Assembly (NCBI RefSeq): GCF_900110955.1
Contig: NZ_FOFR01000029.1
Span: forward strand, 35,412 to 99,411
Reading direction: 5' to 3'
Source: Lentzea xinjiangensis
GTDB taxonomy: Bacteria; Actinomycetota; Actinomycetes; Mycobacteriales; Pseudonocardiaceae
Length of the DNA stretch: 64,000 nucleotides
In this document: positions 51,763 through 60,679 of the stretch, piece by piece
Position numbering within the stretch: the first letter of the stretch is position 1
Layout of the letters: every line of letters begins with the position of its first letter
Made by a program: the position numbers and the translations under genes
The notes under the pieces: generated by a model
Database searches by the model: none
What the model saw: only the letters and a program-made list of their open reading frames with translations
What the model was told of the DNA's origin: nothing

Positions 51763-52814
51763 CGGGCGTTCAGCGGTTCGAGTCAAGAATTCCTCGTTCA
51801 GCGATGCGCGGCCCCGTCGAGGTCGAAGTGGTGATTCCCGCGTTCAACGAGGCGGCACGGCTGCCCGACACGCTCGACTGCATGGTCGGATTCCTCGATA
51901 CCCGCCCGTGGTCCGCGCGAATCGTGGTGGTCGACAACGGCAGCTACGACGACACGTCGGCAGTGGCGGGTTCTGTGCACGGCCGCACCGAAGTCGTGAC
52001 GATCGGCTGTGCACAGGCCGGCAAGGGCGCTGCCGTGTTGCGCGGGATGCGCACCAGCAGCGCGCGCTACGTCGGGTTCACCGATGCCGACCTCTCGACG
52101 CCAGTAACCACCTTGGTCGACGTGCTCGCCGAACTGCGCAACGGTGCCGCGGCGGCGATCGCCTCACGCCACGCCCCCGGCGGCGCTGTCGTCACGCCAC
52201 GGTCGTTGATGCGCCGGATCGGGAGCCAGGTGTTCCGCGCCGTCGCGCGGCCGCTCGTACCCGGCGTGCACGACACCCAGTGCGGCTTCAAGTTCTTCGA
52301 CCGCCACGCGGTCACCACGGCGCTGGCTCGCTGCAGGAACGCCGGGTTTGCATTCGACGTGGAGCTGCTGCGGCACATCCACGCCGACGGGCTGCGGATA
52401 GCCGAGGTCCCGGTGACCTGGACGGACTCGCCCGGCTCGACCTTCCACTCGGTGCGCGACGGGATCGCCGCGGTCGCTGCGGTCTGTCGCATGCACGGCA
52501 CGTCGTGCTCCGACCGCACGACGTGGTCGCACCCGGCACCGACCGCAAGCACGGATGCCGGGTCGAGATCACCATCGGTACCGCCTGCGGGACGTCCCGT
52601 ACCGGACAGTCTGCTTGTCGTCGAGTCCAGCTGCGGATGGGCGGGGCGACCACGTGGGTCGTGCTCATCCGGGCACCCTGCTGATTCCCATGCCGAACTG
52701 ATGCGAAGTGCAGATTCCGCGCGACGCAAAGCTCAGCCGCACAACGATGGCGGGACGCGCAATGGCATGGCCTACGGGTGCCGATCGCCGGGTTCCTCGT
52801 CGCCGGTTCCCTGA
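51759..52814 (+). CDS. GT2-family glycosyltransferase (dolichyl-phosphate glucosyltransferase-like)
   Basis: Polyprenyl-phosphate sugar transferase type, 351 residues. Conserved residues about 20-250: VVIPAFNEAARLPDTL, VVVDNGSYDDTS, GKGAAVLRGM, FTDADLSTP (metal-binding DAD), ASRHAPGG and DTQCGFKFF, all typical of the ALG5/DPG-synthase subgroup. The last 100 residues (from about 52510) are low-complexity, Ser/Pro-rich, without similarity, and may reflect loss of the original stop. No membrane segment is obvious. Its GTG start overlaps the remnant BlmX leader frame. Likely product is a lipid-linked sugar for the envelope or for glycosylation; participation in antibiotic sugar transfer is possible only by context. 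Confidence 0.85.
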   Translation: MTGVQRFESRIPRSAMRGPVEVEVVIPAFNEAARLPDTLDCMVGFLDTRPWSARIVVVDNGSYDDTSAVAGSVHGRTEVVTIGCAQAGKGAAVLRGMRTSSARYVGFTDADLSTPVTTLVDVLAELRNGAAAAIASRHAPGGAVVTPRSLMRRIGSQVFRAVARPLVPGVHDTQCGFKFFDRHAVTTALARCRNAGFAFDVELLRHIHADGLRIAEVPVTWTDSPGSTFHSVRDGIAAVAAVCRMHGTSCSDRTTWSHPAPTASTDAGSRSPSVPPAGRPVPDSLLVVESSCGWAGRPRGSCSSGHPADSHAELMRSADSARRKAQPHNDGGTRNGMAYGCRSPGSSSPVP

Positions 52815-52994
52815 CCCTCGCCCGGCCGGAGTTCGGTGGAGCAAGGCGACACCGAGCACGCCGGCCGACTCGTGTCGAGCAGCCGAGGAGGGACTTCGTT
52901 GCGAGGTGCCGTTGCCCCTCCCGTTGAGGCAACTGATCGGACGGAGTCGACCGGGCAGGCGGCATGCAGACTGTCGACGGAGAGGATTGCACAG

Positions 52995-53939
52995 ATGGTC
53001 GTCTCGAACACCTATACCGTGCCGGTCACGCTCTCGTGGCGGCAGCGCCTGACCTTCGTTACCCGCTATGTGCTGAACAAGACCTTGCTGCTGCACCGCG
53101 ACGTCCGGTCGCCTCGCCTGCGCATGTTGGTCTACGAAGCTGTGTACTCGATCTGCCGGCTGCTGGGCCTCCGGCCGTTGCGGATGGCGTTCCTCGACAT
53201 CACGCGGATCGACTCGGTCTTCGGTACGTTCCACCTGCGCCCGGGTACCATTGACGCCGCGTGCGCATCGCCCGCGTTCGAGCGGCCTGACATCGATGCG
53301 CTGCTGGCCGAGTTCGACCGCGCCGTCCGCACGCGCAGCGCCGTGGTGTTCGTCGACATCGGCGCCGGCCTTGGCACCTACTCCGTGACCGTCGGCAATC
53401 ATCTGCGCGACCGCCCGGCGCGGATCCTCGCATTCGAGCCGTCGTCCTCGTCGGCGGCGCTCCTGCGTCGCAACATCTCGACCAACGGGCTTGACGATGT
53501 GGTCGACGTGCGACAGCGCGCGCTCGCGGACGGCTCGGTGACCACCGCGATCCTGAACTTCGACGTGGACGAGCCCGGCAGCAGCGGGTTGGACTCATCG
53601 GCCGTCGCCGTGCGGAACGGGCACGTCGTCAAGGAGCGGGTGCCGGTCTCCACCCTCGACGCCGAACTGGCCGATGTGGCGGAGCTGGACCTGCTCGTGC
53701 TCAAGATCGACGTCGAGGGCCTCGAGTGCGTTGTGTTGCGCGGAGCCCGTGACTCGGTGGCGCGGGCCGCTGAGACGATGCTGCTCGTGGAGGATTTCGT
53801 CGATCCCCGCGTCATTGATCACCTGCACGCCGACGGGTGGTTGCCGATGATGAAGGTGACGCCCTACAACAGCTTCTGGCGTCGGCTCCGCACCACCGGC
53901 GACACAAAGACCGCAGAAGTCGGCACCGCCATTGGGTGA
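52995..53939 (+). CDS. FkbM-family SAM-dependent methyltransferase
   Basis: 314 residues. SAM-binding motif VVFVDIGAGLGTYSVTV (about 115-135), LAFEPSSSSAALLRRNI, and the FkbM signature LKIDVEGLECVVLRGA near residue 240. The ATG at 52995 is preferred over an open frame to 52836 because GGAGAGG lies about 9 bases upstream. The N-terminal 80 residues (basic, with VTRYVLNKTLLLHRD) are an extension before the Rossmann fold. FkbM enzymes methylate hydroxyls, often on sugars or polyketides. The neighbouring GT2 suggests a glycan or glycoconjugate substrate. Nothing ties it firmly to the NRPS product. Confidence 0.88.
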   Translation: MVVSNTYTVPVTLSWRQRLTFVTRYVLNKTLLLHRDVRSPRLRMLVYEAVYSICRLLGLRPLRMAFLDITRIDSVFGTFHLRPGTIDAACASPAFERPDIDALLAEFDRAVRTRSAVVFVDIGAGLGTYSVTVGNHLRDRPARILAFEPSSSSAALLRRNISTNGLDDVVDVRQRALADGSVTTAILNFDVDEPGSSGLDSSAVAVRNGHVVKERVPVSTLDAELADVAELDLLVLKIDVEGLECVVLRGARDSVARAAETMLLVEDFVDPRVIDHLHADGWLPMMKVTPYNSFWRRLRTTGDTKTAEVGTAIG

Positions 53940-54020
53940 GCACCTCGTGCCCGTCGTTCGACGAGGCCTCGGGTGCCTCTCCAGGTTCCGCATTCACCCA
54001 CGCAGTAGAACTGGACGATC

Positions 54021-56459
54021 ATGTTGACGGTTCGGTTGCCGCGTCAGGCATCATTTGTATTGCCAGCCTTGGTCATCGTCGTCGCGTCGCTGTTGCCGGC
54101 GGCCTCTCCTGCTGGAGCGGATGACGAGTTCACACCCACCGCTCACCAGCGGTCCACAGTCGTCGGGCCCGGCTACCGTGCCGAGATCCGGCGGACGAGC
54201 TACGGGATTCCGCACGTCCTGGCGGCGAGTCTCGGCAGCGCGGCGTTCGGGCAGGGTTGGGCCTACGCCGAGGATCGACTCTGCGATCTCGCAGACCAGG
54301 TGGTCAAGGTGCGGGGTGAGCGCTCGCGGTGGCTCGGTGCGGGCCCCGGAGACCAGAACCTGGCATCTGACGTCGGTTACCGAGCGCTCGGTCTGGTGGA
54401 CAAGGCCAGGCAAGCGTTGCCAGCGATCTCCCGCGATGCGCGGTCGATGATCGAGGGTTATGCCGCCGGCTACAACCACTACCTGGCCTCCGTTGGACCG
54501 GGCGGTGTCCGCGGCTGGTGTGCGGGTCAGCCTTGGATAGGACGAATCTCGGCGGTCGACCTCTTGGCCTACCAACAGGATCTCGCCATCGTCTCAAGTG
54601 GACGCTTCGTGCTCCCGGCAGTCGCCGTCGCACACCCGCCGAGCGATCAGGTTGTGTGGGGACCGCACGTTCCGGCGGCCGCGGTGGCAGACGCGGTGCG
54701 GCCCTTGTTGTCCGGCGGGAGGAACACCGCGGCGCTGGGCAGCAATGGCTGGGCCGTCGGCGGCCGGCTCTCCGACTCAGGTCGGGGAGAGCTGCTGGCC
54801 AATCCACACTTCCCGTGGCAGGGCGAGCTCCAGTTGTGGGAGAGCCAGCTCACGGTCCCCGGCGTGCTTGACGTCTACGGCGCAGGGGTGGGCGGCCTGC
54901 CAGGCGTGCAGATCGGTTTCAACAAGCGAGTGGCATGGACCCACACGGTCTCTCCAGGTGCCAGGTTCACGTTCGACAGGCTCCAGCTGGTGCCAGGACG
55001 ACCGACGAGCTTCCACTTCGGCGACCGCATCCTGCAGATGCAGCCCAAAGTGGTGACCGTGCCGGTCAAGGAGGCTGACGGCCGACTGAAGACGGTGACC
55101 AGGACGCTGTGGTCCGGCAAGCACGGTCCGATCGTGGACCTGTCGTCCATCGATCCGAGCTTCGGCTGGACCAGCACGAGTGCGATCGAGTTCCGCGACG
55201 CCAACGCGGGGAACACCCGACTGGTCGACTTCTGGCTGGCCATGGCCAGGTCCGGCAGCACCGCCCAGGTCGCCGCGCGGAACGCCGAGTTCGGCACGCC
55301 GTGGCTGAACACGCTGGCGGCAGACAGTTCCGGAACGGCCTGGTTCGGTGATGCCCCGAGCACCCCCAACCTCACCCCCAAGGCGACCCGCGCGTGGCTC
55401 GAAAGCCCGATCGGGCTCCTGGACGGAAGCGATCCGGAACAGGAATGGCGGGAAGAGCCGGGAGCCCCCGCAGCAGGCCTGCTGCCAGCTTCGCGGTGGC
55501 CACAGCTCACCCGCCGGGACTACGTCTTCAACGCCAACAACTCCCCGTGGATAGCGAACCCTCAGAGTCCGATCGAGGGATTTCCGGCGCAGCTGGGGGA
55601 AGAACGGACGGCGTTGTCGGCTCGGGCCAGGTTCAACGCCATGCTGCTCGCAGACCCCAGGTCGGCCCACCGGTTCACCCTTGATGAGCTGGTGTCCGCG
55701 GTCCTGTCCAACGAGACTCTGAGTTCGCGGTTGTTGCTGGACCCGGTGCGCCAGCTGTGCCGCGTGCACGCCGGATCCACCGAAGCCGGCTGGCGCGACG
55801 TGAGCAAGGCATGCGCGGTGCTGGACGGCTGGGACGGACGCTTCCAGGTGCACAGCCGCGGCGCCGTGCTGTGGCGCGAGATGCTGTCGGAGGTGCTGAC
55901 CGCGCACCCCGACGCATTGAACGCCGCAGGCCCGTTGTTCTCATCCGCGTTCGATCAGCGCGATCCGGTGCATACTCCCGGCTCTCCACGTCCCGACCCT
56001 GCCGTGTTGGGACCGGCACTGGACAGCGCCCGGCAGACGCTGGAAGCGGCAGGATTCCCGCTGGACGTCCCGCTCGGCGTGGTGCAGTACAGCACCAAGG
56101 GCGGACATGAGCTGCCCGCGCCGGGTGCGCCTGACGTGCTCGGGGCCATCAACGTCGTCGAGTACACCGCGGCTCCCGCGACAACACTGGAGCCAGTTGT
56201 ACCCGGAGGCGACAAACTGTCCAAGGACGGCTATCAGGTGAACACTGGTACGAGCATGCTCCTTGCCGTGCGGTTCACCGGAAGCGGGCCACAGGCGAAG
56301 TGTCTGCTCACCTTTTCTCAGTCAATTGATCCGGCATCGCCACATTTCGCGGACCAACAGGAGCTGTTTGCGCAAGGAAAAGCACGAGACTGCCTGTATG
56401 CACAGTCGGAAATTCGAGCTGACCCCCACCTGCGGACCACCGTCGTCACAGGAAGCTAG
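54021..56459 (+). CDS. Secreted penicillin-acylase-family amidohydrolase
   Basis: 812 residues. Signal peptide: basic start, hydrophobic FVLPALVIVVASLL, cleavage near PAGA|DDEF. This is an Ntn-hydrolase made as a precursor. The A-chain has RTSYGIPHVLA and GQGWAYAEDRLCDL; the autocatalytic site is NTAALG|SNGWAVGG, with nucleophile Ser at about residue 240. The B-chain includes NPHFPWQG and NKRVAWTHTVS; FNANNSPWI contributes the catalytic Asn. Length and Ser-Asn-Gly-Trp start resemble aculeacin A/acyl-homoserine-lactone acylases (AhlM, PvdQ group), which remove long acyl chains from lipopeptides or lactones. It may quench signals, or deacylate an N-acylated precursor (the NRPS starts with an acyl-ligase); the latter is speculation. 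Confidence 0.9.
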   Translation: MLTVRLPRQASFVLPALVIVVASLLPAASPAGADDEFTPTAHQRSTVVGPGYRAEIRRTSYGIPHVLAASLGSAAFGQGWAYAEDRLCDLADQVVKVRGERSRWLGAGPGDQNLASDVGYRALGLVDKARQALPAISRDARSMIEGYAAGYNHYLASVGPGGVRGWCAGQPWIGRISAVDLLAYQQDLAIVSSGRFVLPAVAVAHPPSDQVVWGPHVPAAAVADAVRPLLSGGRNTAALGSNGWAVGGRLSDSGRGELLANPHFPWQGELQLWESQLTVPGVLDVYGAGVGGLPGVQIGFNKRVAWTHTVSPGARFTFDRLQLVPGRPTSFHFGDRILQMQPKVVTVPVKEADGRLKTVTRTLWSGKHGPIVDLSSIDPSFGWTSTSAIEFRDANAGNTRLVDFWLAMARSGSTAQVAARNAEFGTPWLNTLAADSSGTAWFGDAPSTPNLTPKATRAWLESPIGLLDGSDPEQEWREEPGAPAAGLLPASRWPQLTRRDYVFNANNSPWIANPQSPIEGFPAQLGEERTALSARARFNAMLLADPRSAHRFTLDELVSAVLSNETLSSRLLLDPVRQLCRVHAGSTEAGWRDVSKACAVLDGWDGRFQVHSRGAVLWREMLSEVLTAHPDALNAAGPLFSSAFDQRDPVHTPGSPRPDPAVLGPALDSARQTLEAAGFPLDVPLGVVQYSTKGGHELPAPGAPDVLGAINVVEYTAAPATTLEPVVPGGDKLSKDGYQVNTGTSMLLAVRFTGSGPQAKCLLTFSQSIDPASPHFADQQELFAQGKARDCLYAQSEIRADPHLRTTVVTGS

Positions 56460-56636
56460 ATCGTTCGATATTTTTTGCAACATCGCCGATTCGGCAGTGT
56501 GGTGTTCGATCACCGTGCCGTGCACGTCGCCGTCGGCAGCCGGTCTTTCATCATCAGTCGTGCCGCATCCCTTGGAATTTGGGCGAAGCTACACTACTGC
56601 CTGAACGTCGAGCCAGAAAACCCGGGCGAGGAAAAC

Positions 56637-56666
56637 GATCCGCTGCTCGGCACCGAGCAGCGGATC
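56637..56666. terminator. Perfect hairpin terminator between acylase and LysR genes
   Basis: A 14-base perfect stem (GATCCGCTGCTCGG with its complement) around a 2-base loop lies between the converging acylase (ends 56459) and LysR gene (ends 56703). On the minus strand the stem is followed by TCGTTTTCC, giving a short U-run, so it fits best as the LysR terminator. The remaining bases of this 243-base gap show nothing else. Confidence 0.75.
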
Positions 56667-56702
56667 TGAGCTTCGAGACGAAATCCTGCAGCAAAAGCAG
56701 GA

Positions 56703-57659
56703 TCAGAGAGACCGCGCGATGTCGCTCAGCTTGTCACGGAGCCAGATGTGTTCCGGGTCGGCGGCGTGTCTGCGGTGCCAGTACATGGTTTGATACAAGG
56801 AAGTTTCGCTCTTGAGCGGGATGGCACGCAAGCCGATTTCCCGTCCGAACAGCTCATAAAGTCGCGACTGGACGAGCGCCATCATCGGCGTGCCCGCTAC
56901 CAAGTGCATCCGCGCACTGAAACTACCTGCGATGGCAGCCAGAGCTGAACCCAGTTCGATGCCCGGCATTTCCGCCCCTCGCAGACTGTCGACGTGGAGC
57001 AACTTGGTGATGTCATTGAATGCGGTGCTCTCGTCGAGAATTTCGTTGTCCTCATCTACGACCGCCACAAACCTGTCGGTGAACAGGTGGCGACTGTGGT
57101 AATTCATCCTGTCTTCCGACAATAGCGCCCTCGGCGCTATGAGGAGGTCACACTCGTCACCTTCCAGCGGCGAGAGCATGTCGTCACCGATCGGAATGAT
57201 CTTGACTGACACGTTCTGACCAGAGTTCCAGAGCGATTGCAGGAATGGTTTGATGAGCACTATCGAGATATAGTCACTGGCCACGATGGTGAATGTGCGG
57301 CTGACCAGTCCGGACTTCAACGTGTTACGACTGCTCAACACCGAACGCATGGAGTCAACGGCGCGGTCAACCGGCTCCGCCAAAGCGGCGCCGAATGGTG
57401 TAAGTTTCATGCCGCGTCCGTTTCGCGTCAGCAACGGATCGCCGAAGTGGCGTCGTAGCCTGGCCAAAGACCCGCTCATGGCCGGCTGGGTGACCCCGGT
57501 CCGCTCCGCCGCGCGCGTGACGTTCGCCTCGACAAGGAGGGCTTGCAACGGAATGAGCAAGTTGAGGTCGATCGTGAGCAGCGGATCGTGGGCGACGCTT
57601 GTCGCTTCTGGCGAGCGGGTGACGCCAGGACTGCGGGCGTCGGCGAGATCATATGACAA
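56703..57659 (-). CDS. LysR-family transcriptional regulator
   Basis: 318 residues. Winged helix-turn-helix at about 27-85: DLNLLIPLQALL, VTRAAERTGVTQPAMSGSLARLR, DPLLTRNGRGMKLT. This is the NodD/PcaQ-like subgroup that starts with DLNLL. The remaining ~210 residues form the effector-binding domain, with DLLIAPRALL and DRFVAVVDEDN. The annotated start at 57659 is a TTG after AAGGA; later starts closer to the helix-turn-helix are possible. It converges on the acylase gene and could control it or a neighbour, but LysR regulators usually act on divergent genes, and the upstream side here is decayed DNA. Confidence 0.9.
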   Translation of the reverse strand: MSYDLADARSPGVTRSPEATSVAHDPLLTIDLNLLIPLQALLVEANVTRAAERTGVTQPAMSGSLARLRRHFGDPLLTRNGRGMKLTPFGAALAEPVDRAVDSMRSVLSSRNTLKSGLVSRTFTIVASDYISIVLIKPFLQSLWNSGQNVSVKIIPIGDDMLSPLEGDECDLLIAPRALLSEDRMNYHSRHLFTDRFVAVVDEDNEILDESTAFNDITKLLHVDSLRGAEMPGIELGSALAAIAGSFSARMHLVAGTPMMALVQSRLYELFGREIGLRAIPLKSETSLYQTMYWHRRHAADPEHIWLRDKLSDIARSL

Positions 57660-58015
57660 TTCCTTGACCGATCCCTGCTCTTCCTGTCACGTTTTTGGCA
57701 GATACCGTATTCACGGTTCGCTTTACCAGATCTACCAGCGACAACAAGCCTGAAAGTTTCTATTCTCGACTCCGTGGCGACCCGCTTGAGGTAACTCGCC
57801 AACTCTCTCTGACTGAACATGGAGGATCTCTCCTTCAACGGAACGACAGCCGAGTGGGTGCGAAAGGAGATTTCGCCGACCCACAGCCAGGCAAGCTCGG
57901 CGATCTGGCGTGCCCAGGGGTTGCCTACAGCCACGCCACCCCGCAACGAGAGAAAGCCCTGCCTTCGACAAAGGGACGCGAAGGCAACTTCGTCAGACTC
58001 TGCGGCGGACGACGA
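57660..58015. other. Gap upstream of LysR with no supportable gene
   Basis: About 356 bases. Several short open frames on both strands have no recognisable family, and none has a convincing ribosome site plus conserved content. It should contain the LysR promoter. Confidence 0.5.
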
Positions 58016-58687
58016 TCATGCGTCCTTTGCCAAGCGGGCAGCGATGCCGCGGGTGACTCGACGTTGAGGTTTGCAGCGCCGGACGTTGCCGCCGAACACG
58101 ATACATTGGTACGTGTCCGGCTTGACACCGACGGATCTGTCGGGATTGAACGTGGACGGGTCGCTGAACAGGTCGGGATCGCCGTGCAGCAGGTCGATCA
58201 GGATGCTGACCACTGGGCCGCGCGGTAGCCGTCATCGCGCGACCTCCAAGCTCTCGGCCCACCCCTCCCTGTTGACCAGGTTCACCAACCGACGCACCCG
58301 CCACACCTCGATCAGTGTGAGCGACGGAAGCGCCGACCTGTCCTCGTCGGATTCGACAGTAAGCCGGTCGGGGGCCCGAACTGGCGTCGGATCCCATCGC
58401 AGGTGTCGAGGACCGGCGTCGCCTAGTCGATCGACCGGCCCGCAAGCGTGCAGCGGCGGGTCGATGATCCTTTGAGCGGCCTGCATGTTCTGCTTCCCCT
58501 CGACTAGGTCGGTCAGCACCATCATCCGGTCGAAGCTGAACACGTCGATGCCGAAAGAGGACGCGTAGCGAACCTGGTAACGATGCGGTGCCCGGTTCGT
58601 GTTAAGGCTGAAGATCGGGCCGTTCTGGAGACCCTGCACGGAAGGGCCGACGGGCGGGATCGCATGGAGCGCTGCCGAAGTGGTCAC
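58016..58687 (-). pseudogene. Degraded cytochrome P450 remnant
   Basis: The 3' part (58016-58213) reads LHGDPDLFSDPSTFNPDRSV, followed by the P450 haem-loop relic VFGGNVRRCKP, where FGGGxRxCxG is expected; the Gly after the Cys is lost. A separate frame just upstream (58232-58687) contains a proline-rich IPPVGPSVQGLQNG and PHRYQVRYASSFG, resembling the N-terminal start of a P450. The I-helix (AGxDTT) and ExxR regions are missing. At about 670 bases it is roughly half the normal length, with stops between the pieces. The N-terminal similarity is weak, the haem region clear. Confidence 0.55.
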
Positions 58688-59587
58688 CGATCACCTCTCA
58701 CTCGAGATCACCCTGGGTCCATTTCGAAACCGATGTGGCGGACAGGACGCTCACGTGACAGAAAACCGACATTTCCTGTAATTCGATCTTCGGGTAGCTC
58801 GACCCCAATAGATCAAGCCCACTTCTTCCTACCGGGTGACGAGAAGTTTGTCCACCAGAAGGACGAGGTCGTTCCTGACCTTCACCTCGACCGACCCCTT
58901 CCCTCTTCGCCACGGGCCTACCTGCGGTTTCGGCTTTCGATGACGGCAAGTTACACCCGTTTGCCGCCTTGATATTCCGGAATTCGGCGCACGAGCTTCA
59001 CTGCAACCAACGGGTGATGTAGTTCTTCTGGGTGACACGCGAGTCTCATCTCAATTGGCCTGTCATCTCATTTGGAGCGCTTTCACGTCCCAGCAAGCCC
59101 ACCCAAACGAAAGCCTCTAGAACACCCATTTGAGCTGGTGTTTTACCTCTGGATGCGCGTCTGATCGAATCGCCCCACAAGCCTCATGACGGGCGTCACA
59201 GCCAAGGCTCTGCCTATGACCGACTCTTCAACCGGCTCAACCCTCTCCCGCAGCCTGCGCGAGATCGCTATAGTCGGAACTTGGGTCTCAGCCGGAGACA
59301 CCGCCTTGAGTCGTCATGCAACCCCCGCGCGTCTACACCGCTTCCTGACGTACGGGGTTTTCGCACACCTGCCCACAATAGAATTTCTGTGCTCACGAGA
59401 GCTTGATTCCACAAGATCTGAGAGTGGATCAGCACGTCCCGATGCGTCCCGCATCGAAACCTCAAACAAGGATCAAGGAAACCAACGCTAGAAGACTCCG
59501 AGCTGCGCAACTATCTCGACAAGGTCGCGCGTCCGGTGGCCACACCGTCGCGTTCGGCATCTCACCGGGCGATATCCACCATTGGCC
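58688..59587. other. Lower-GC decayed stretch, no supportable gene
   Basis: 900 bases with visibly lower GC and many short frames. None has family motifs. The segment lies between a P450 remnant and an AraC remnant, consistent with an eroded, formerly horizontally acquired or deleted region. Confidence 0.5.
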
Positions 59588-59866
59588 TCAGGTGACGGCG
59601 TCGGCCCCGGCAATCGCTAGCACCGACCACACCGCGCAATCGTACGGTAGCGCGGATCGAAGCCACCTGGTCCGCCCTGAGGTGATCGGCATGTCGATCG
59701 ACGCCACCAGGTACTGGCCCGCCCGGTAGTCGTAGACGCGCTCGCCCAGCACGATGCGTTTGCGGCCTTGGGCGACGAACGCGAGGATCGTGCCGGACAT
59801 CGACGGCGCGGGCGGGCCTCCGGCCGTCGTCCTCGACACCAGGACGTCGTCGATGATCGTGGTCAT
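59588..59866 (-). pseudogene. Truncated AraC-type regulator (N-terminal fragment)
   Basis: Starting at the ATG 59866, the first ~65 residues resemble the AraC_N (arabinose-binding-like) segment: LAFVAQGRKRIVLGERVYDY and GQYLVASIDMPI. A complete regulator would continue for about 230 more residues with two helix-turn-helix motifs. Here the frame degenerates and ends after 92 residues. The gene is thus a 5' fragment. Confidence 0.6.
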
Positions 59867-59890
59867 GTCCGGCCGGGCATGACCACGATC
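59855..59890. repeat. Perfect 13-base inverted repeat at the AraC-fragment start
   Basis: Arms GATCGTGGTCATG and its exact complement are separated by 10 bases. The left arm contains the start codon of the AraC fragment on the minus strand. It may be an operator or a scar of a short inversion-type duplication. Confidence 0.6.
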
Positions 59891-59939
59891 AGCGCGCGTA
59901 GCTCGTCCACGTCCCCGATGGTCCACGGCGGTGGGACGA

Positions 59940-60608
59940 TCAGGCAAGTCCGCCGGCGAACGTCAGTGCGTCTCCGAGCGGTTTGCGGCGCAGGTCCGGC
60001 ACTTCACAGTCGTCCGCTGGGTAGCCGATCGGGAAGAGGATGTACGGCCGCTCGCCTTCCCGCCCGAGGAGGTCGGCCAGGAACGTCATCGGGTTCGGCG
60101 TGTGCGTCAGCGTCGCCAGGCCCATCGAGTGCAGCGCCGCGATGAAGAAGCCGCACGCGATGCCGACGCTTTCGTTGGTGTAGTAAGTCTTCTTGCCGTC
60201 CTGCTGCTTCTGGGCGAACGCGACCACCAGCCACGGCGCGACCTCCAGGAACTCCTTGTTCGCGTCGGTCTCCAGATGTGCCAGCGCCGCATGCCATTCC
60301 GGCAGCTCGCGCTCGTGGTAGAAGCGGCGTTCCTCTTCTTCGGCCGCCGCACGGATGCGGCGCTTGAGGTCCGGGTTCCGGGTGGCGACGAACCGCCACG
60401 GCTGCTGGTGCGCGCCGCTCGGGGCGGTGTTCGCGGCCAGGACCGCGAGCTCGATCGCCTCGGCCGGCACGGGATCGGGGGAGAACCAGCGCACGGACCG
60501 GCGCGCGTCGAGCAACCGGTGGAAGGCCCTGCCGCGGTCGAGTCCTTCCTCGATCGGCAGCCGGGGCGGGGTGAACGGGATGAACGGGTGGGTGTGCGGT
60601 CGGGTCAC
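59940..60608 (-). CDS. Nitroreductase-family flavoprotein
   Basis: 222 residues. FMN-binding N-terminal RRSVRWFSPDPVPAEAI, then NTAPSGAHQQPWRFVA and, near the C-terminus, a LGREGERPYILFPIGYP motif, typical of the iodotyrosine-deiodinase/BluB-like branch of nitroreductases. Start is GTG 60608. It lies 71 bases from a divergently transcribed LysR gene, the usual arrangement for a regulated oxidoreductase. Substrate unknown. It is unrelated in role to the oxidase domain of the BlmIII-like protein, although the fold is the same superfamily. Confidence 0.88.
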   Translation of the reverse strand: MTRPHTHPFIPFTPPRLPIEEGLDRGRAFHRLLDARRSVRWFSPDPVPAEAIELAVLAANTAPSGAHQQPWRFVATRNPDLKRRIRAAAEEEERRFYHERELPEWHAALAHLETDANKEFLEVAPWLVVAFAQKQQDGKKTYYTNESVGIACGFFIAALHSMGLATLTHTPNPMTFLADLLGREGERPYILFPIGYPADDCEVPDLRRKPLGDALTFAGGLA

Positions 60609-60679
60609 CGTCCGGACGATGCCCGTGCCGCACTCTTTTGACCAGTTCGCGTTTCTCCGGTCAGTTATAAGCTCAGCTC
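60609..60679. promoter_or_regulatory. Divergent promoter of nitroreductase and LysR
   Basis: 71 bases between divergent starts; the expected place for a LysR-type T-N11-A operator and both promoters. The TTATAAGCTCAG segment just before the LysR ATG is a candidate, but no element is certain. Confidence 0.5.

Noticed and set aside
59090..59125. Short match to the IS right-end sequence (CCCACCCAAACG at about 59100 and 63630)
   Set aside because: Twelve bases without further similarity; not enough to call a second element end.
59211..59491. Possible small plus-strand gene (Ser/Arg-rich) in the decayed region
   Set aside because: No ribosome site, no recognisable motif and biased composition.
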